Shown in pieces: positions 36,674 to 46,469 of a stretch of DNA of 64,000 bases. The position numbers were made by a program, and so were the translations under genes. The stretch covers positions 248,001 to 312,000 of the forward strand of contig JBHIYN010000006.1 of assembly GCA_041984235.1 (NCBI GenBank). The letters are read 5' to 3'. Within the stretch, counting starts at the first letter, position 1; each line of letters opens with the position of its first letter. The notes below the pieces were generated by a model that did not search any database, was not told where the DNA came from, and was given only the letters and a program-made list of their open reading frames with translations. The stretch is from JBHIYN01 sp041984235. Its GTDB lineage: Bacteria > Pseudomonadota > Gammaproteobacteria > Ga0077536.

Positions 36674-38131
36674 ATGTCGACCCCAGCGACCCACCCTGTG
36701 CCGCGCGGTTGCACACGCGCGACGAGCACCCGATGGACGGCGCACGCGTTCCTGCTCGCGGTCGTGTCGATAATCGGCGGCTGCGGCGATCCGCCGCCGG
36801 CACTGGAGATCATCCGGGCCGCCGGCGAGCTGCGCATCGCGACCCTCAACGCCGGCACCACCTACTACCACGGCCCGCACGGCGCCGCCGGCTTCGAACA
36901 CGACCTGGCGCGGGCCTTCGCCGACTGGCTCGGCGTCGAGGCGCGCTTCCTGGTCGCAGCGGACGTGCGCGAGCTGCGTGCGCTGGTGCGCAGCAACAAG
37001 GCGCACATCGGCGCCGCGCTGTTGCCGGTCACGCCGAGGCAGGCGCCGGGGCTGGCCTGGGGACCCTCTTACGCCGTCAGCCGGCAACTGGTGGTGTGCC
37101 GGCGCGGCACGCCACGCCCCCGCACGGCAGACGATCTGCGTACGCGCCACGGTGCGGCGGTGGACGGCCTCGGCGCCGCCGCCGTGCTGACCGCGCTGCT
37201 GCCACCGCAAGAAGGCCACCACTGGCAGCTCCTCGCCGACGCCTCGGTCGAGGACCTGCTGCAACAGGTCGACAGCGGCGCGCTGGACTACGCCGTCGTG
37301 CCGTCGTTCGACTTCAACGCCGCGCGCGACTACTTCCCCGAGCTCTACCGGGCTTTCGCACTGGGCGATCCGCAGGCCGTCGCCTGGCTCTATCGTCCCG
37401 GCCCGCACGACAGCCTCGGCCGCGCACAGCGCGCGTTCCTCGGTGCGATGCGCGACAGCGGCGCGTTCGCCGCCATCCGCGACCGCTACTTCGCCCGCCC
37501 ACGCGGCTTCGACTACGTCGCCTCGCGTGCCTTCATGCGGCACTACGCCGAGCGGCTGCCGGCGTTCCGCGCGCACTTCGAGGAGGTCGCGGCCGCCCAC
37601 GGCTTCGACTGGCGCCTGCTCGCCGCGATGAGCTACCAGGAGTCGCAGTGGCAGGCCGACGCGCGCTCGCCTACCGGGGTGCGCGGCCTGATGATGCTGA
37701 CTCGCCGCACCGCGCGGCAGCTCGGCGTCGACCGCCTCGATCCGCGCGACAGCATCGACGGCGGCGCGCGCTACCTCGCACGTTTGAAGGCACGCCTGCC
37801 CGAGCGCCTGAACGAACCCGATCGCACCTGGCTGGCGCTGGCCGCCTACAACGTCGGCTTCGCCCACCTCGAGGACGCCCGCGTGCTGACCGAGCGCGCC
37901 GGCGACGATCCCGACCGCTGGGCCGAGGTGCGCAACTGGCTGCCGCGGCTCGCCAACCGCAAGTGGGCGAAGCAGGTCCGGCACGGCTACGCACGCGGCT
38001 ACCAGGCGGTGCACTTCGTGCGCAGCGTGCGCCGCTATTACGACGTGCTGCGCTGGCTGGAACGCGACGGCGACGCTAGCCCGGCGCCGCGCCCGCCACA
38101 GCCGGCGCCGCTGGTCTCACCGGTGTTCTGA
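36674..38131 (+). CDS. MltF-like membrane-bound lytic transglycosylase (lipoprotein)
   Basis: A 485-residue protein with a solute-binding-like N-terminal domain and a C-terminal SLT transglycosylase domain, as in MltF. The lipobox SIIGGC near residue 37 predicts an outer-membrane lipoprotein. The SLT part shows the catalytic Glu in AMSYQESQWQ, then RGLMMLTRRTA and WLALAAYNVGFAH. The glycine-rich motif reads TGVRGLMML rather than the usual G-x-x-GLMQ. It cuts peptidoglycan glycan strands with anhydro-sugar formation. A second, diverged copy lies at 55.1-56.5 kb. Its 3' end overlaps the convergent Sel1 gene by 15 bases. Confidence 0.88.
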   Translation: MSTPATHPVPRGCTRATSTRWTAHAFLLAVVSIIGGCGDPPPALEIIRAAGELRIATLNAGTTYYHGPHGAAGFEHDLARAFADWLGVEARFLVAADVRELRALVRSNKAHIGAALLPVTPRQAPGLAWGPSYAVSRQLVVCRRGTPRPRTADDLRTRHGAAVDGLGAAAVLTALLPPQEGHHWQLLADASVEDLLQQVDSGALDYAVVPSFDFNAARDYFPELYRAFALGDPQAVAWLYRPGPHDSLGRAQRAFLGAMRDSGAFAAIRDRYFARPRGFDYVASRAFMRHYAERLPAFRAHFEEVAAAHGFDWRLLAAMSYQESQWQADARSPTGVRGLMMLTRRTARQLGVDRLDPRDSIDGGARYLARLKARLPERLNEPDRTWLALAAYNVGFAHLEDARVLTERAGDDPDRWAEVRNWLPRLANRKWAKQVRHGYARGYQAVHFVRSVRRYYDVLRWLERDGDASPAPRPPQPAPLVSPVF

Positions 38132-39424
38132 GCCGTCCGCCGGTGACTCGCGCCGGGCGCGGGCGAGCGTAACCGCGTCGAGCTTTTGCGACAACTTGGC
38201 CAGCGCCCTGCCGGCGCGCTCGGAGCCGGCCGCCGCTGCCTGCTCGAAACAGCGCCAGGCGGCGACCGTGTCCTCCGGCGTGCCGCGCCCCTTGAGGTGG
38301 CAGACACCGAGGTTGTAGGCGGCGTCCGCGTGGCCGGCTGCCGCCGCGCGGCGAAACCAGGCGCAGGCCTCGGCGAGATCGGCGCCGCCGGCGCGCACGT
38401 GGGCGCGGCCGAGCTCGTAGCAGGCGCCCGCATGCCCGCCCTGCGCGGCACGTTCCAGCCAGCGGTGCGCAGCGGCCGCGTCGCGCGCACAGCCGCGGCC
38501 GTGCGCCAGCGCGCGGCTCAACTGGTACTGCGCCTTGGCGTAGCCGGCCTCGGCCGCACGCCGCAGCCAGGTCATGGCCTCGGCGGGATCGGTGGGCACG
38601 CCAAGACCGCGGCGGTACAGCGCGGCGAGCGTGAACTGGGCCTTGTCGTAACCCTGCTCGGCGGCCGCGCGGATCCAGCGCGCCGCCTCGGCATCGTCCT
38701 GGGTCGTGCCGTCGCCGCCCGCCAGCAGCAACCCGAGGTTGTACTGTGCCTTGGCGTAGCCACGCTCGGCCGCGCGGCGGTACCAGCCCAGTGCGCGCAC
38801 CGGGTCGCGCGCCACGCCGCGCCCCTCGCTCAAGGCCAGCCCAAGGTTGAGCTGGGCGCGCACGTGGCCCTGCTCGGCGGCGAGCTCGAGCAGGGACACG
38901 CCCTGTACGGGGTCGCTCGCCACCCCGCGCCCGCGCAGCAGGCACAGGGCGAGGTTGTAGCGGCCGGCCGCGCTGCCGCCCTCGGCCGCGCGGCGGTACC
39001 AGGCCACGGCCTCGCCGGCGTCCGCGCTGACGCCGCGGCCGCGCTGATGGCACCAGCCGTAAAGCGCCTGCGCATCGGCGTGGCCGGCCGCGGCGGCCGC
39101 CGCCAGCGCGGCCACCGCCTCGCCCTCGCGCGCCGGCGGGGCGCTACCGTCGAGGACCAGCGCGGCAGCCCGAAACGCCGCCTCGGCATGGCCCTGCGCG
39201 GCCGCGCGCAGGTAGCTCTCCAGTGCGCGCGGGGCATCCGGCGCCGTCGCCCAGCCCCCCTCGTAGCAGCGGCCGAGCTGGTAGGCGGCCTCGACGTCGC
39301 CGCCTTCGGCCAGGGCCCGCAGGCGCCCGAGCGCGGCCACCGTGGTGACCGGCGGCTTCGGGTCGGGAGGCGGGGCAGAGGCTGGCATGGGCTCGGGGGC
39401 CTGCGACGGAGACGACTCGCGCAT
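38117..39424 (-). CDS. Sel1-repeat (SLR) protein
   Basis: A 435-residue protein built of about ten 36-residue Sel1-like repeats of the form GxAxAxYxLGxxYxxGxGVxxDxxxAxxWxRxAA. Such repeats form a solenoid for protein binding, often in signalling or envelope assembly. A short Pro/Ala-rich N-terminus precedes the repeats. The ATG at 39424 (MRESSPSQAPEP) is preferred over a TTG nine bases upstream. No enzymatic domain is seen. Confidence 0.88.
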   Translation of the reverse strand: MRESSPSQAPEPMPASAPPPDPKPPVTTVAALGRLRALAEGGDVEAAYQLGRCYEGGWATAPDAPRALESYLRAAAQGHAEAAFRAAALVLDGSAPPAREGEAVAALAAAAAAGHADAQALYGWCHQRGRGVSADAGEAVAWYRRAAEGGSAAGRYNLALCLLRGRGVASDPVQGVSLLELAAEQGHVRAQLNLGLALSEGRGVARDPVRALGWYRRAAERGYAKAQYNLGLLLAGGDGTTQDDAEAARWIRAAAEQGYDKAQFTLAALYRRGLGVPTDPAEAMTWLRRAAEAGYAKAQYQLSRALAHGRGCARDAAAAHRWLERAAQGGHAGACYELGRAHVRAGGADLAEACAWFRRAAAAGHADAAYNLGVCHLKGRGTPEDTVAAWRCFEQAAAAGSERAGRALAKLSQKLDAVTLARARRESPADGSEHR

Positions 39425-39573
39425 GCGCGGCAAGCACGCCGCGCCTGCATTTCACAACGATTACGGCGGGCGGGCAACGCGCGCCCCGGGACCACCTGCG
39501 AAGCCGTTCACATTCCGCCCCGGCCTGCGCCGATCACCCTCAAGGCCGCGCCGGGGCGGTCGCTAACCGAGCC

Positions 39574-40458
39574 ATGGCAAACGCTGCAGAAATCCTGGCG
39601 CCAACCTCACCGGCCGCCACACTGGTAACGGGCATGGTCGATCTCGTGCCCCTGCCGCAGGCTTACGTGCGCATCCGCGAGGTCGTCGACGACCCGCTGA
39701 CCGAGCTCGGTGACATCGCCGAGATCGTCAGCAGCGATCCCGCCCTGACCGGCCGCGTGCTGCGCCTGGTCAACAGCGCCTACATCGGCCTGATGGCGCC
39801 CATCGACTCCATCGACCACGCGGTGCGCGTGCTCGGCATGCAGCAGATCCACGACATGGCGCTCGCGACCTCGGCCATCGGATCGCTGTCGCACCTGCGC
39901 GCGGACCTGTTCGACCTGTTCGGGTTCTGGCGCCTGAGCGTCTACTGCGGCGGCACCGCGCGCGAGATCGCGCTGCGCCTGGCATTGCCCGCGCCGCAGC
40001 GCATGTTCGTATGCGGCCTGCTGCACAACATCGGCAACCTGGTCATCGCCCACGAGATGCCGGAAGCCTTCATCGAATGTCGCACCCGCGCGGCGGAGAC
40101 CGAGCGCCCCTGGTTCGAGCTGCAGCGCGAGATGTTCGGCTTCGACTACGCCGAGGTCGGTGGCGAGCTGATGCGCATGTGGAACCTGCCCGAGGCGCTG
40201 CGCATCCCGATCGCCCTGCACACCCGCGTAATCGACAACCTCGAAGCCGAGAACCAGGCCAACGCGGCCGTGCTCTCGGTGGCGGCGACCACGGCGCGCG
40301 CGGCGAGCTGGCAATCGAACGAGAGCGAACCCGTGCCCGATTACGACACCAGCGCGCTGGCGATGACCGGCATCGACGCCGGGGTCATCGAGGAGCTCAT
40401 GCTGCGCGTGGACGACGCCATGGCGGAGTCGCTGTCGGTACTCATCCCCGACTACTGA
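39574..40458 (+). CDS. HDOD-domain signalling protein
   Basis: A 294-residue HDOD protein. The region VPLPQAYVRIREVVDDPLTELGDIAEIVSSDPALTGRVLRLVNSA is a typical HDOD start, followed by VRVLGMQQIHDMAL and CGLLHNIGNLV. Such proteins link signal input to gene expression, motility or nucleotide signalling. It stands alone between the Sel1 gene and PHA synthase. No GGDEF or EAL domain is attached. Confidence 0.92.
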   Translation: MANAAEILAPTSPAATLVTGMVDLVPLPQAYVRIREVVDDPLTELGDIAEIVSSDPALTGRVLRLVNSAYIGLMAPIDSIDHAVRVLGMQQIHDMALATSAIGSLSHLRADLFDLFGFWRLSVYCGGTAREIALRLALPAPQRMFVCGLLHNIGNLVIAHEMPEAFIECRTRAAETERPWFELQREMFGFDYAEVGGELMRMWNLPEALRIPIALHTRVIDNLEAENQANAAVLSVAATTARAASWQSNESEPVPDYDTSALAMTGIDAGVIEELMLRVDDAMAESLSVLIPDY

Positions 40459-40473
40459 GACCCGCGGCGAACG

Positions 40474-42267
40474 CTACTCGGCGCGCACCATGACGTAGCT
40501 TCCGGGCGCGTCCTCCAGCGCCGGCAGGGCACCCGCCCCCGGCTCGCGCGCGGGCACCTTGTCACCGCCGTAGCCGGCGATCCATTCCGCCCACTCCGGC
40601 CACCACGACTCGGCATGGTGGGTCGCCTGCGCCAGCCATTCGTCGGCGCTCAGACCCTTGGGATCGGGGCCGGTGTAGTGGCCGTACTGGCGCGGCCCGG
40701 GCGGATTGATGATGCCGGCGATGTGCCCGGCCTGGCCGAGCAGCATGCGGCACGGCCCCTTGAACAGCTGCGCGCCGGCGAAGGTCGATTTCCAGGGTGC
40801 GATGTGGTCCTCCAGCGCGGACACGAAACACGCCGGCGTGTCGACCGCCGACAGGTCGACCGGGGTGCCGTCGATGGTCATGCCGCCCGGCTCGCGCAGG
40901 CGGTTCTCCAGGTACATCCTGCGCAGGTAGGTGCTGTGCATGCGCGCCGGCATGCGCGTCGAGTCCGAGTTCCAGAACAGCAGGTCGAACGCCATCGGCT
41001 GGCGGCCGAGCAGGTAGTTGTTGACCACGAAGGACCAGATCAGGTCGTTGGCGCGCAGCATGTTGAAGGTGGTCGACATCTCGCCGCCGTCGAGGTAGCC
41101 GCGCTCGTTCATCATGCTCTCGATCGAGGCGAGCTGCTGCTCGTCGATGAACACGCCGAGATCGCCCGGCTCGGCGAAGTCGAGCATCGCGGTGAAGAAG
41201 GTCGCGGCGTGGAAGCGATCGTCACCGCGCGCTTTCATCAGCGCCAGCGTCGCCCCCAGCAGGGTGCCGCCCAGGCAGTAGCCGATGACGTTGAACGAGC
41301 GCTCGCCGGTGGCCTGCTCCATGGCATCGAGCGCGGCCATGGGGCCGAGACGCAGGTAGTCGTCGAAGTCCTTGTCGGCGAGCTTCTCGTCCGGGTTGAC
41401 CCAGGAAATGACGAACACCGTCAGGCCCTGGTCGACCGCCCACTTGATGAAGGAATTCTTCGGCTGCAGGTCGAGGATGTAGAACTTGTTGATCCACGGC
41501 GGGATGATCAGCAGCGGGCGCTGGTAGACCTCGTCGGTCGAGGGCGAGTACTGGATGAGCTGCATGAGCTCGTTCTGGTAGATGACCTTGCCGGCGGAAG
41601 TGGCGACGTTGGCCCCGAGCTCGAAGGCGCTGGCGTCGACCATGCGCGTGTGCAGGCGCCCGTCCTTCGGATCGATGTCGGCGAGGAAGTTCTTCAGCCC
41701 TTCCACCAGGTTGCGGCCGCCGGTCTGCACGGTGGCGTGCAGCACCTCAGGGTTGGTCAGGACGAAGTTGGTCGGCGCGATGGCGTCGATGTACTGGCGG
41801 GTGTAGAACTCGACCTTCTTGGCGGTCTTCTCGTCGAGCCCCTCGGCGCCGGCGACCAGCGACTGCAGCACGCGCGCGGTGGCGAGATAGGTCTGGCGCA
41901 CATAGTCGAAGAACGGGTTCTTGTCCCAGTCCTCGGCCTTGAAGCGGCGATCACCGCTGCCGCCCTCGACCACCGGCCCGGCCTCGATGCCGAACAGGCG
42001 CTGGGCGGTGTGGTGCCAGATCTGCATGTAGGTGTTCCAGGCGTTGAACTGCGCCTCCAGCAGCCGCGCCGGGTCGCGCGCGAGCTCCTCGGTGAAGGCG
42101 GCGAACGCCGGCAGGATGCCAAGCGGATCGACCCCCTTGATCTCCGCCAGGCTGTGCGACTCCAGGAACTGCTGCAGCATTTCCTGCGATTGCGCGCTGA
42201 CGTTGGCGAGCGCCTCGGTCAGGTCGAGCGGACTGGGAATGTCGTCCATCGGGCTGTCTTGACTCAT
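40474..42267 (-). CDS. phaC: Class I poly(3-hydroxyalkanoate) synthase
   Basis: A 597-residue PHA polymerase that joins (R)-3-hydroxyacyl-CoA into storage polyester. The lipase-like box GYCLGG places the catalytic Cys at residue 331. WVNPDEKLADKDFDDY, the Asp of FVSALEDHIAPW and the late His of GQAGHIAGIINPP complete the triad region. Length and sequence fit class I, which works without PhaE/PhaR. No phaA or phaB is adjacent. The start is the ATG at 42267. Confidence 0.96.
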   Translation of the reverse strand: MSQDSPMDDIPSPLDLTEALANVSAQSQEMLQQFLESHSLAEIKGVDPLGILPAFAAFTEELARDPARLLEAQFNAWNTYMQIWHHTAQRLFGIEAGPVVEGGSGDRRFKAEDWDKNPFFDYVRQTYLATARVLQSLVAGAEGLDEKTAKKVEFYTRQYIDAIAPTNFVLTNPEVLHATVQTGGRNLVEGLKNFLADIDPKDGRLHTRMVDASAFELGANVATSAGKVIYQNELMQLIQYSPSTDEVYQRPLLIIPPWINKFYILDLQPKNSFIKWAVDQGLTVFVISWVNPDEKLADKDFDDYLRLGPMAALDAMEQATGERSFNVIGYCLGGTLLGATLALMKARGDDRFHAATFFTAMLDFAEPGDLGVFIDEQQLASIESMMNERGYLDGGEMSTTFNMLRANDLIWSFVVNNYLLGRQPMAFDLLFWNSDSTRMPARMHSTYLRRMYLENRLREPGGMTIDGTPVDLSAVDTPACFVSALEDHIAPWKSTFAGAQLFKGPCRMLLGQAGHIAGIINPPGPRQYGHYTGPDPKGLSADEWLAQATHHAESWWPEWAEWIAGYGGDKVPAREPGAGALPALEDAPGSYVMVRAE

Positions 42268-42411
42268 CGGATTCTCCCCACGGGCGGCCGCGCCCCGTTT
42301 TCCGCCCCAGCATACGCCGGGCCGGCCTGCGGATGCGTTATGTTGCGTCGCAACAAATGTTGCGGCGCACTCTATGCAGGCGCGCCCGGGCTGTCAAGCC
42401 GGGCGCAGCGC

Positions 42412-43821
42412 TCAGCGCGATTTCTTCGGCATGTAGAGATCGGTGATGGTGCCGCTGTAGGCCTCGGCCGCCATGGCTACCGTCTCCGAGAGGGTCGGAT
42501 GCGGGTGGATGGTGAGACCGATGTCCTCGGCGTCGCAGCCCATCTCGATGGCGAGCGCCACCTCGGCAATCAGATCGCCGGCGTTGGTGCCGACGATGCC
42601 GGCGCCGATCACGCGCCCGGACTCCGGGTCGAACAGGAGCTTGGTCTGGCCTTCGCTGCGCCCCAGCGCCAGCGAGCGCCCGCTGGCCGCCCACGGGAAC
42701 ACCGCCTTCTCCACCGCCACGCCCTCCTCGCGCGCGCGGGTCTCGCTCATGCCGACCCAGGCGACCTCCGGATCGGTGTAGGCGACCGAGGGAATGACCT
42801 GCGCATCGAAGGCCGCCTTGTGTCCGGCCGCGACCTCGGCGGCGACCTTGCCTTCGTGCACCGCCTTGTGCGCCAGCATCGGCTGGCCGACGATGTCGCC
42901 GATGGCGAAGATGTGCGCCACGTTGGTGCGCATCTGCCGGTCGACGGCGATGAAGCCGCGCTCGTCGACCTGCACACCCGCCGCGTCGGCGCCGATGCGC
43001 GCCCCGTTGGGTGCACGCCCGACCGCCACCAGCACGCGGTCATAGGCCGCGTTGGCGGGCGCGGATTCGCCCTCGAAATGGGCCACCAGCGCCGCTTCGG
43101 TGGCCTCGACCCGGCTCACCCGGGTCCCGGTATAGACCGCTTCCAGGCCCTTGCGCAGCCGTTTCTCGAGCGGTTTCACCAGGTCGCGATCGGCGCCGAA
43201 CATGAGATCGTCGGTCAGCTCGACCACGCTCACCCGGCTGCCGAGCTCCATGTAGACGGTGGCCATCTCCAGCCCGATGATGCCGCCGCCGACGACCAGC
43301 ATGCGCTCCGGGATCGCGGCCAGCTCGAGCGCGCCGGTGGAATCGATCACGCGTGGATCCTCATAGGGGATCCCGGGCAGGCGCACGGGCTCGGAGCCGG
43401 CCGCGATGATGGCGTGCGCGAACTCCAGCGTCTGCGTGCCATCGTCGCCGCTGACCTCGATGCCGTTGGCGGACACGAAGCGGCCCTCGCCGTGCACCAC
43501 CGTGACCTTGCGCTGGCGCGCCAGGCCCTCCAGCCCCTTGGTCAGCTGGCCGACCACCTTGCCCTTCCAGCCGCGCAGCCGGTCGAGGTCGATCTCCGGC
43601 GCGCCGAAACGAATGCCGTGCTCGGCCATCTCGCGCGCCTCGCTCACGACTTTCGCCGCGTGCAGCAAGGCCTTGGAGGGAATGCAGCCGACGTTCAGGC
43701 ACACCCCGCCGAGCGTCGCGTGGCGTTCGACCAGGGCCACCGACAGGCCGAGATCGGCGGCACGGAAGGCGGCGGAGTAGCCGCCCGGCCCCGAGCCGAG
43801 GACGACGAGATCGTATTTCAT
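42412..43821 (-). CDS. lpdA: Dihydrolipoyl dehydrogenase
   Basis: A 469-residue FAD disulfide oxidoreductase, the E3 of 2-oxoacid dehydrogenase complexes. The redox pair is Cys41/Cys46 in GGVCLNVGCIPSKAL. The FAD motif is GSGPGGYSAAF and the NAD motif GGGIIGLEMATVY. The C-terminal base region HPHPTLSE is present. It overlaps the upstream yhbY stop by four bases. E1 and E2 genes are not in the window. Confidence 0.96.
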   Translation of the reverse strand: MKYDLVVLGSGPGGYSAAFRAADLGLSVALVERHATLGGVCLNVGCIPSKALLHAAKVVSEAREMAEHGIRFGAPEIDLDRLRGWKGKVVGQLTKGLEGLARQRKVTVVHGEGRFVSANGIEVSGDDGTQTLEFAHAIIAAGSEPVRLPGIPYEDPRVIDSTGALELAAIPERMLVVGGGIIGLEMATVYMELGSRVSVVELTDDLMFGADRDLVKPLEKRLRKGLEAVYTGTRVSRVEATEAALVAHFEGESAPANAAYDRVLVAVGRAPNGARIGADAAGVQVDERGFIAVDRQMRTNVAHIFAIGDIVGQPMLAHKAVHEGKVAAEVAAGHKAAFDAQVIPSVAYTDPEVAWVGMSETRAREEGVAVEKAVFPWAASGRSLALGRSEGQTKLLFDPESGRVIGAGIVGTNAGDLIAEVALAIEMGCDAEDIGLTIHPHPTLSETVAMAAEAYSGTITDLYMPKKSR

Positions 43822-44111
43822 GGTCTGCTCCGTTTCTTGCGGGGTTCGGGGTTGGCGCGGAAGAAAACGCCGGTGGCGCCGACGGCGGTGACGAGCTCGG
43901 CGCCGAGGCGCGCGGCCAGCGCCTGCATCTGTTCACCGCGCGCCTCGCGCTCGACGCCGCGGAAACGGATCTTGATCAGCTCGTGCGCGCTGAGCGCACC
44001 GTCGGCCTCGGCGGCGACGGCGTCGGTCACGCCGTGCTGGCCAACCAGCACCACCGGCTTGAGGGCGTGGGCGCGCTGGCGCAGGCGGCGCTTGTGATCG
44101 GCATCGAGCAT
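43818..44111 (-). CDS. yhbY: YhbY/CRS1-type RNA-binding protein
   Basis: A 97-residue single-domain CRM protein that associates with ribosomal precursors. The GxxG loop GQHGVTDAV and the helix HELIKIRFRG are characteristic. The ATG at 44111 is chosen because it opens the domain; the longer open frame has no coding character. Translationally coupled to lpdA by an ATGA overlap. Confidence 0.92.
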   Translation of the reverse strand: MLDADHKRRLRQRAHALKPVVLVGQHGVTDAVAAEADGALSAHELIKIRFRGVEREARGEQMQALAARLGAELVTAVGATGVFFRANPEPRKKRSRP

Positions 44112-44247
44112 GGCGTGAACTCGCAGGGCTTGAGGAACGTCGGGCAGGCGGCATGATTTCACAATTCCGCGCCGGCTGCGCGCCGTCCCGCGTGCCCGCC
44201 AAATCGACCGCACCGGTGCTTTTCTATAGCATCCCGGCCATGTACGA

Positions 44248-45702
44248 ATGCTCGCCACGATTCGCCGCCACGCGTCCGGCCGCATGATGCCGGGATCGCT
44301 CAACGCGGGCGCCGCGTTCGCCGACAACCTGCGCGCCGGCGCCAGGATCGCGTTCGGCCTGCCGCTGGCACCGGACGCCCTGCGCGCCGACGGTCGCCAG
44401 CTGGCGCTGGCGCTCGCGGTCCTATGGCTGGGCTGGGTGCTGGCGGCGCGCATGAGCGCCGGTGCCGCCTCGGGGTTCTGGATCTGGGGCGTGGCGGCCC
44501 TCGCCGCGCGCCTCTACCTGTGGCTGAGCGCCCTCGCCCTGCTCGCCTGGCTCAGCGGATGTGCCGGGCGCTTCGTCGCGCTCGCCGTCGGCGTGCTGTT
44601 CGCCGCCTGGCCGGTGGCGCTGACCGCGATCGTCGTCGGCCACCTCGCCGCGACCCTCGGCATCGAGCCGGCCGGCAACATGCGGCGCCTGTTCACCGTG
44701 GCGCTGCTCGCCTGGTACGCGCTGACGTTCGTACGCGTGCTGCGGCTGACCAGCGGCCATGCGGTGCCGCGGGCGCTGGCCGCCGGCGCGGCCTACGCGC
44801 TCGCCCTGTTCGCCATCACGCGCCTGATGCCGGCCTCGCCGATGTTCTACGCGTATCCCGAGTACACGGAAGACACGCTCGACGTCGAGGCCGTGTACTA
44901 CCGCCAGCACGCCCTGGTCGATCGCCAGCTGGCCGCGCTCGCCCCGCAACGCCCCGACCAGATCGACGTCTACTTCGTCACCTTCGGCGCCTACGCCGGG
45001 CAGGACGTGTTCCTGCGCGAGGCGCTGGCCGCGCGCGACATCGTCGAACGCCGTTTCGGCCTCGGCGGGCGCAGCATGGCGCTGGTCAATCACACCGAGG
45101 TGGTCGACTCCCTGCCGCTCGCCAACCTGCCCAACCTGCGGCGCGCGCTCGACGGCCTGGGGCGGCTGATCGACCCCGCGCAGGACATCGCCTTCCTGTT
45201 CCTGACCTCGCACGGCTCGCCGGACGCCTCGCTCGCCGCGGATTTCGCGCGCCTCGCGCCCAACGATCTGCACGGCGCCGACCTGCGCCGCGCGCTCGAC
45301 GACGCCGGCATCGGCTGGCGCATCGTGGTCATCTCGGCGTGCTATTCGGGCAGCTTCATCGAGGCGCTGCGTTCACCGCAGACCCTGGTGATCACGGCCG
45401 CCGATGCCGACAGCGCCTCGTTCGGCTGCGCCCACGAGAATGCCTGGACCTATTTCGGCGAGGCCTATTTCGCCGAGGCGCTGCCGTCCACCGGCGACCC
45501 GGTAGCCGCCTTCGAGCAGGCGCGGGCGGCGATCCGTGCGCGCGAACGCGAAGAGCGCAAGGCGCCCTCGGATCCGCAAATGCGCCTCGGCGAGCGCATG
45601 GCGGCCCAGCTGCAGGCGTGGCGCGGCCAGCAGCCGCGCCTGGCCGCGCACTGCGCCGGCAGCCCGGCGGACGCCGCGGAGTCCTGCCAGGCGCCGCGCT
45701 GA
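44248..45702 (+). CDS. Membrane protein with C13 (legumain-like) peptidase domain
   Basis: A 484-residue protein. About five transmembrane helices fill residues 50-200 (for example LALALAVLWLGWVLAA and FVALAVGVLFAAWPVAL). A caspase-fold C13 peptidase domain follows, with catalytic His322 in LTSHGSPD and Cys365 in VISACYSGSF. Bacterial C13 proteins are poorly studied; related chains cleave after Asn or act in GPI-transamidase-like roles in eukaryotes. The start could also be the ATG at 44284. It is divergent from yhbY with no operon partner. Confidence 0.88.
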   Translation: MLATIRRHASGRMMPGSLNAGAAFADNLRAGARIAFGLPLAPDALRADGRQLALALAVLWLGWVLAARMSAGAASGFWIWGVAALAARLYLWLSALALLAWLSGCAGRFVALAVGVLFAAWPVALTAIVVGHLAATLGIEPAGNMRRLFTVALLAWYALTFVRVLRLTSGHAVPRALAAGAAYALALFAITRLMPASPMFYAYPEYTEDTLDVEAVYYRQHALVDRQLAALAPQRPDQIDVYFVTFGAYAGQDVFLREALAARDIVERRFGLGGRSMALVNHTEVVDSLPLANLPNLRRALDGLGRLIDPAQDIAFLFLTSHGSPDASLAADFARLAPNDLHGADLRRALDDAGIGWRIVVISACYSGSFIEALRSPQTLVITAADADSASFGCAHENAWTYFGEAYFAEALPSTGDPVAAFEQARAAIRAREREERKAPSDPQMRLGERMAAQLQAWRGQQPRLAAHCAGSPADAAESCQAPR

Positions 45703-45718
45703 ACGCGGCGCGGCGGTC

Positions 45719-46132
45719 TCAGCCGCCGAACATCTTGCGCAGGTTGTCGAAACCCATCTTGTAGATGTCCTGCACCGCGGCAGTCGCATCGGCTTCGGTC
45801 GCACCGCTCGGATCGAACTCGCCGGTCCACTCGATCACGGCCTTGCCCTTGCCGTTCTCCTTCACGCGCAGCGTGGCCGTGTAGTTCGCCACCGGCAGCG
45901 GGCCGCTGATGATGCTGTAGCGGTAGAGGCGATCGCCGTCCTCGATCTGCTCGAGGCGTTCCACGATCTCGCCGCCGCCGAACAGCGACAGGCGCCGGAT
46001 GCGGCCGCCGTCCTCCAGCTTGCTGTTGGTCACCGCCGGATGCCAGTCCGGCAGCGCGTTGAATTTCCCGATCAGCTCCCAGACCTCGTCGGCGCTGATA
46101 TTGAGTGGCGATTCCATCGAAACCCTGGCCAT
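45719..46132 (-). CDS. SRPBCC / polyketide-cyclase-like protein
   Basis: A 137-residue START-like protein (MARVSMESPLNISADEVWELIGKF..., then LPDWHPAVTNSK). The fold binds small hydrophobic ligands. The start at 46132 follows AGAGGACC; the upstream extension to 46297 is not coding-like. The ligand is unknown. Confidence 0.88.
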   Translation of the reverse strand: MARVSMESPLNISADEVWELIGKFNALPDWHPAVTNSKLEDGGRIRRLSLFGGGEIVERLEQIEDGDRLYRYSIISGPLPVANYTATLRVKENGKGKAVIEWTGEFDPSGATEADATAAVQDIYKMGFDNLRKMFGG

Positions 46133-46271
46133 GGTGCGGTCCTCTTGATGTGCCGTCACGGATCCCGTGGCGCTGCCGCCCGGGCCGCTACTTGCCGATA
46201 GTCGATATCCTATAGAATACGCGCGCCGGCGGCATCTGTGGGATGCCGCCGCCGGACGGAAGCGAAACGGC

Positions 46272-46469
46272 GTGAACGGGAAAGCGAGAGAAATCAAAAT
46301 CGTCGACGACAGCGAAACCGAGGTCGGCTGCGACGGCGGAGGTGGCGGGCTCGGCCATCCGCTGGTCTACCTGCCGTTCGACGGCCGGGCCTGGGTCGAC
46401 TGCTACTACTGCGGGCAGCGCTTCGCCAAGTCGGGCTATGAGTCACCCGACAGCCAGTCCCAGGCCTGA
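46272..46469 (+). CDS. CHCC zinc-finger domain protein
   Basis: A 65-residue protein of the zf-CHCC family, related to the NDUFS6 subunit of complex I. VGCDGGGGGLGHPLVYLPFD carries the His, and CYYCGQRF two of the Cys ligands. The start is GTG at 46272. A possible weak promoter (TTGCCG at 46192 and TAGAAT at 46213) lies upstream. Its 3' end overlaps yidD by 32 bases. Confidence 0.85.
   Translation: MNGKAREIKIVDDSETEVGCDGGGGGLGHPLVYLPFDGRAWVDCYYCGQRFAKSGYESPDSQSQA

Noticed and set aside
40615..44097. 1160-residue open frame on the plus strand
   Set aside because: Antisense to phaC and lpdA, both of which carry full family motifs. No domain is visible in the antisense frame.
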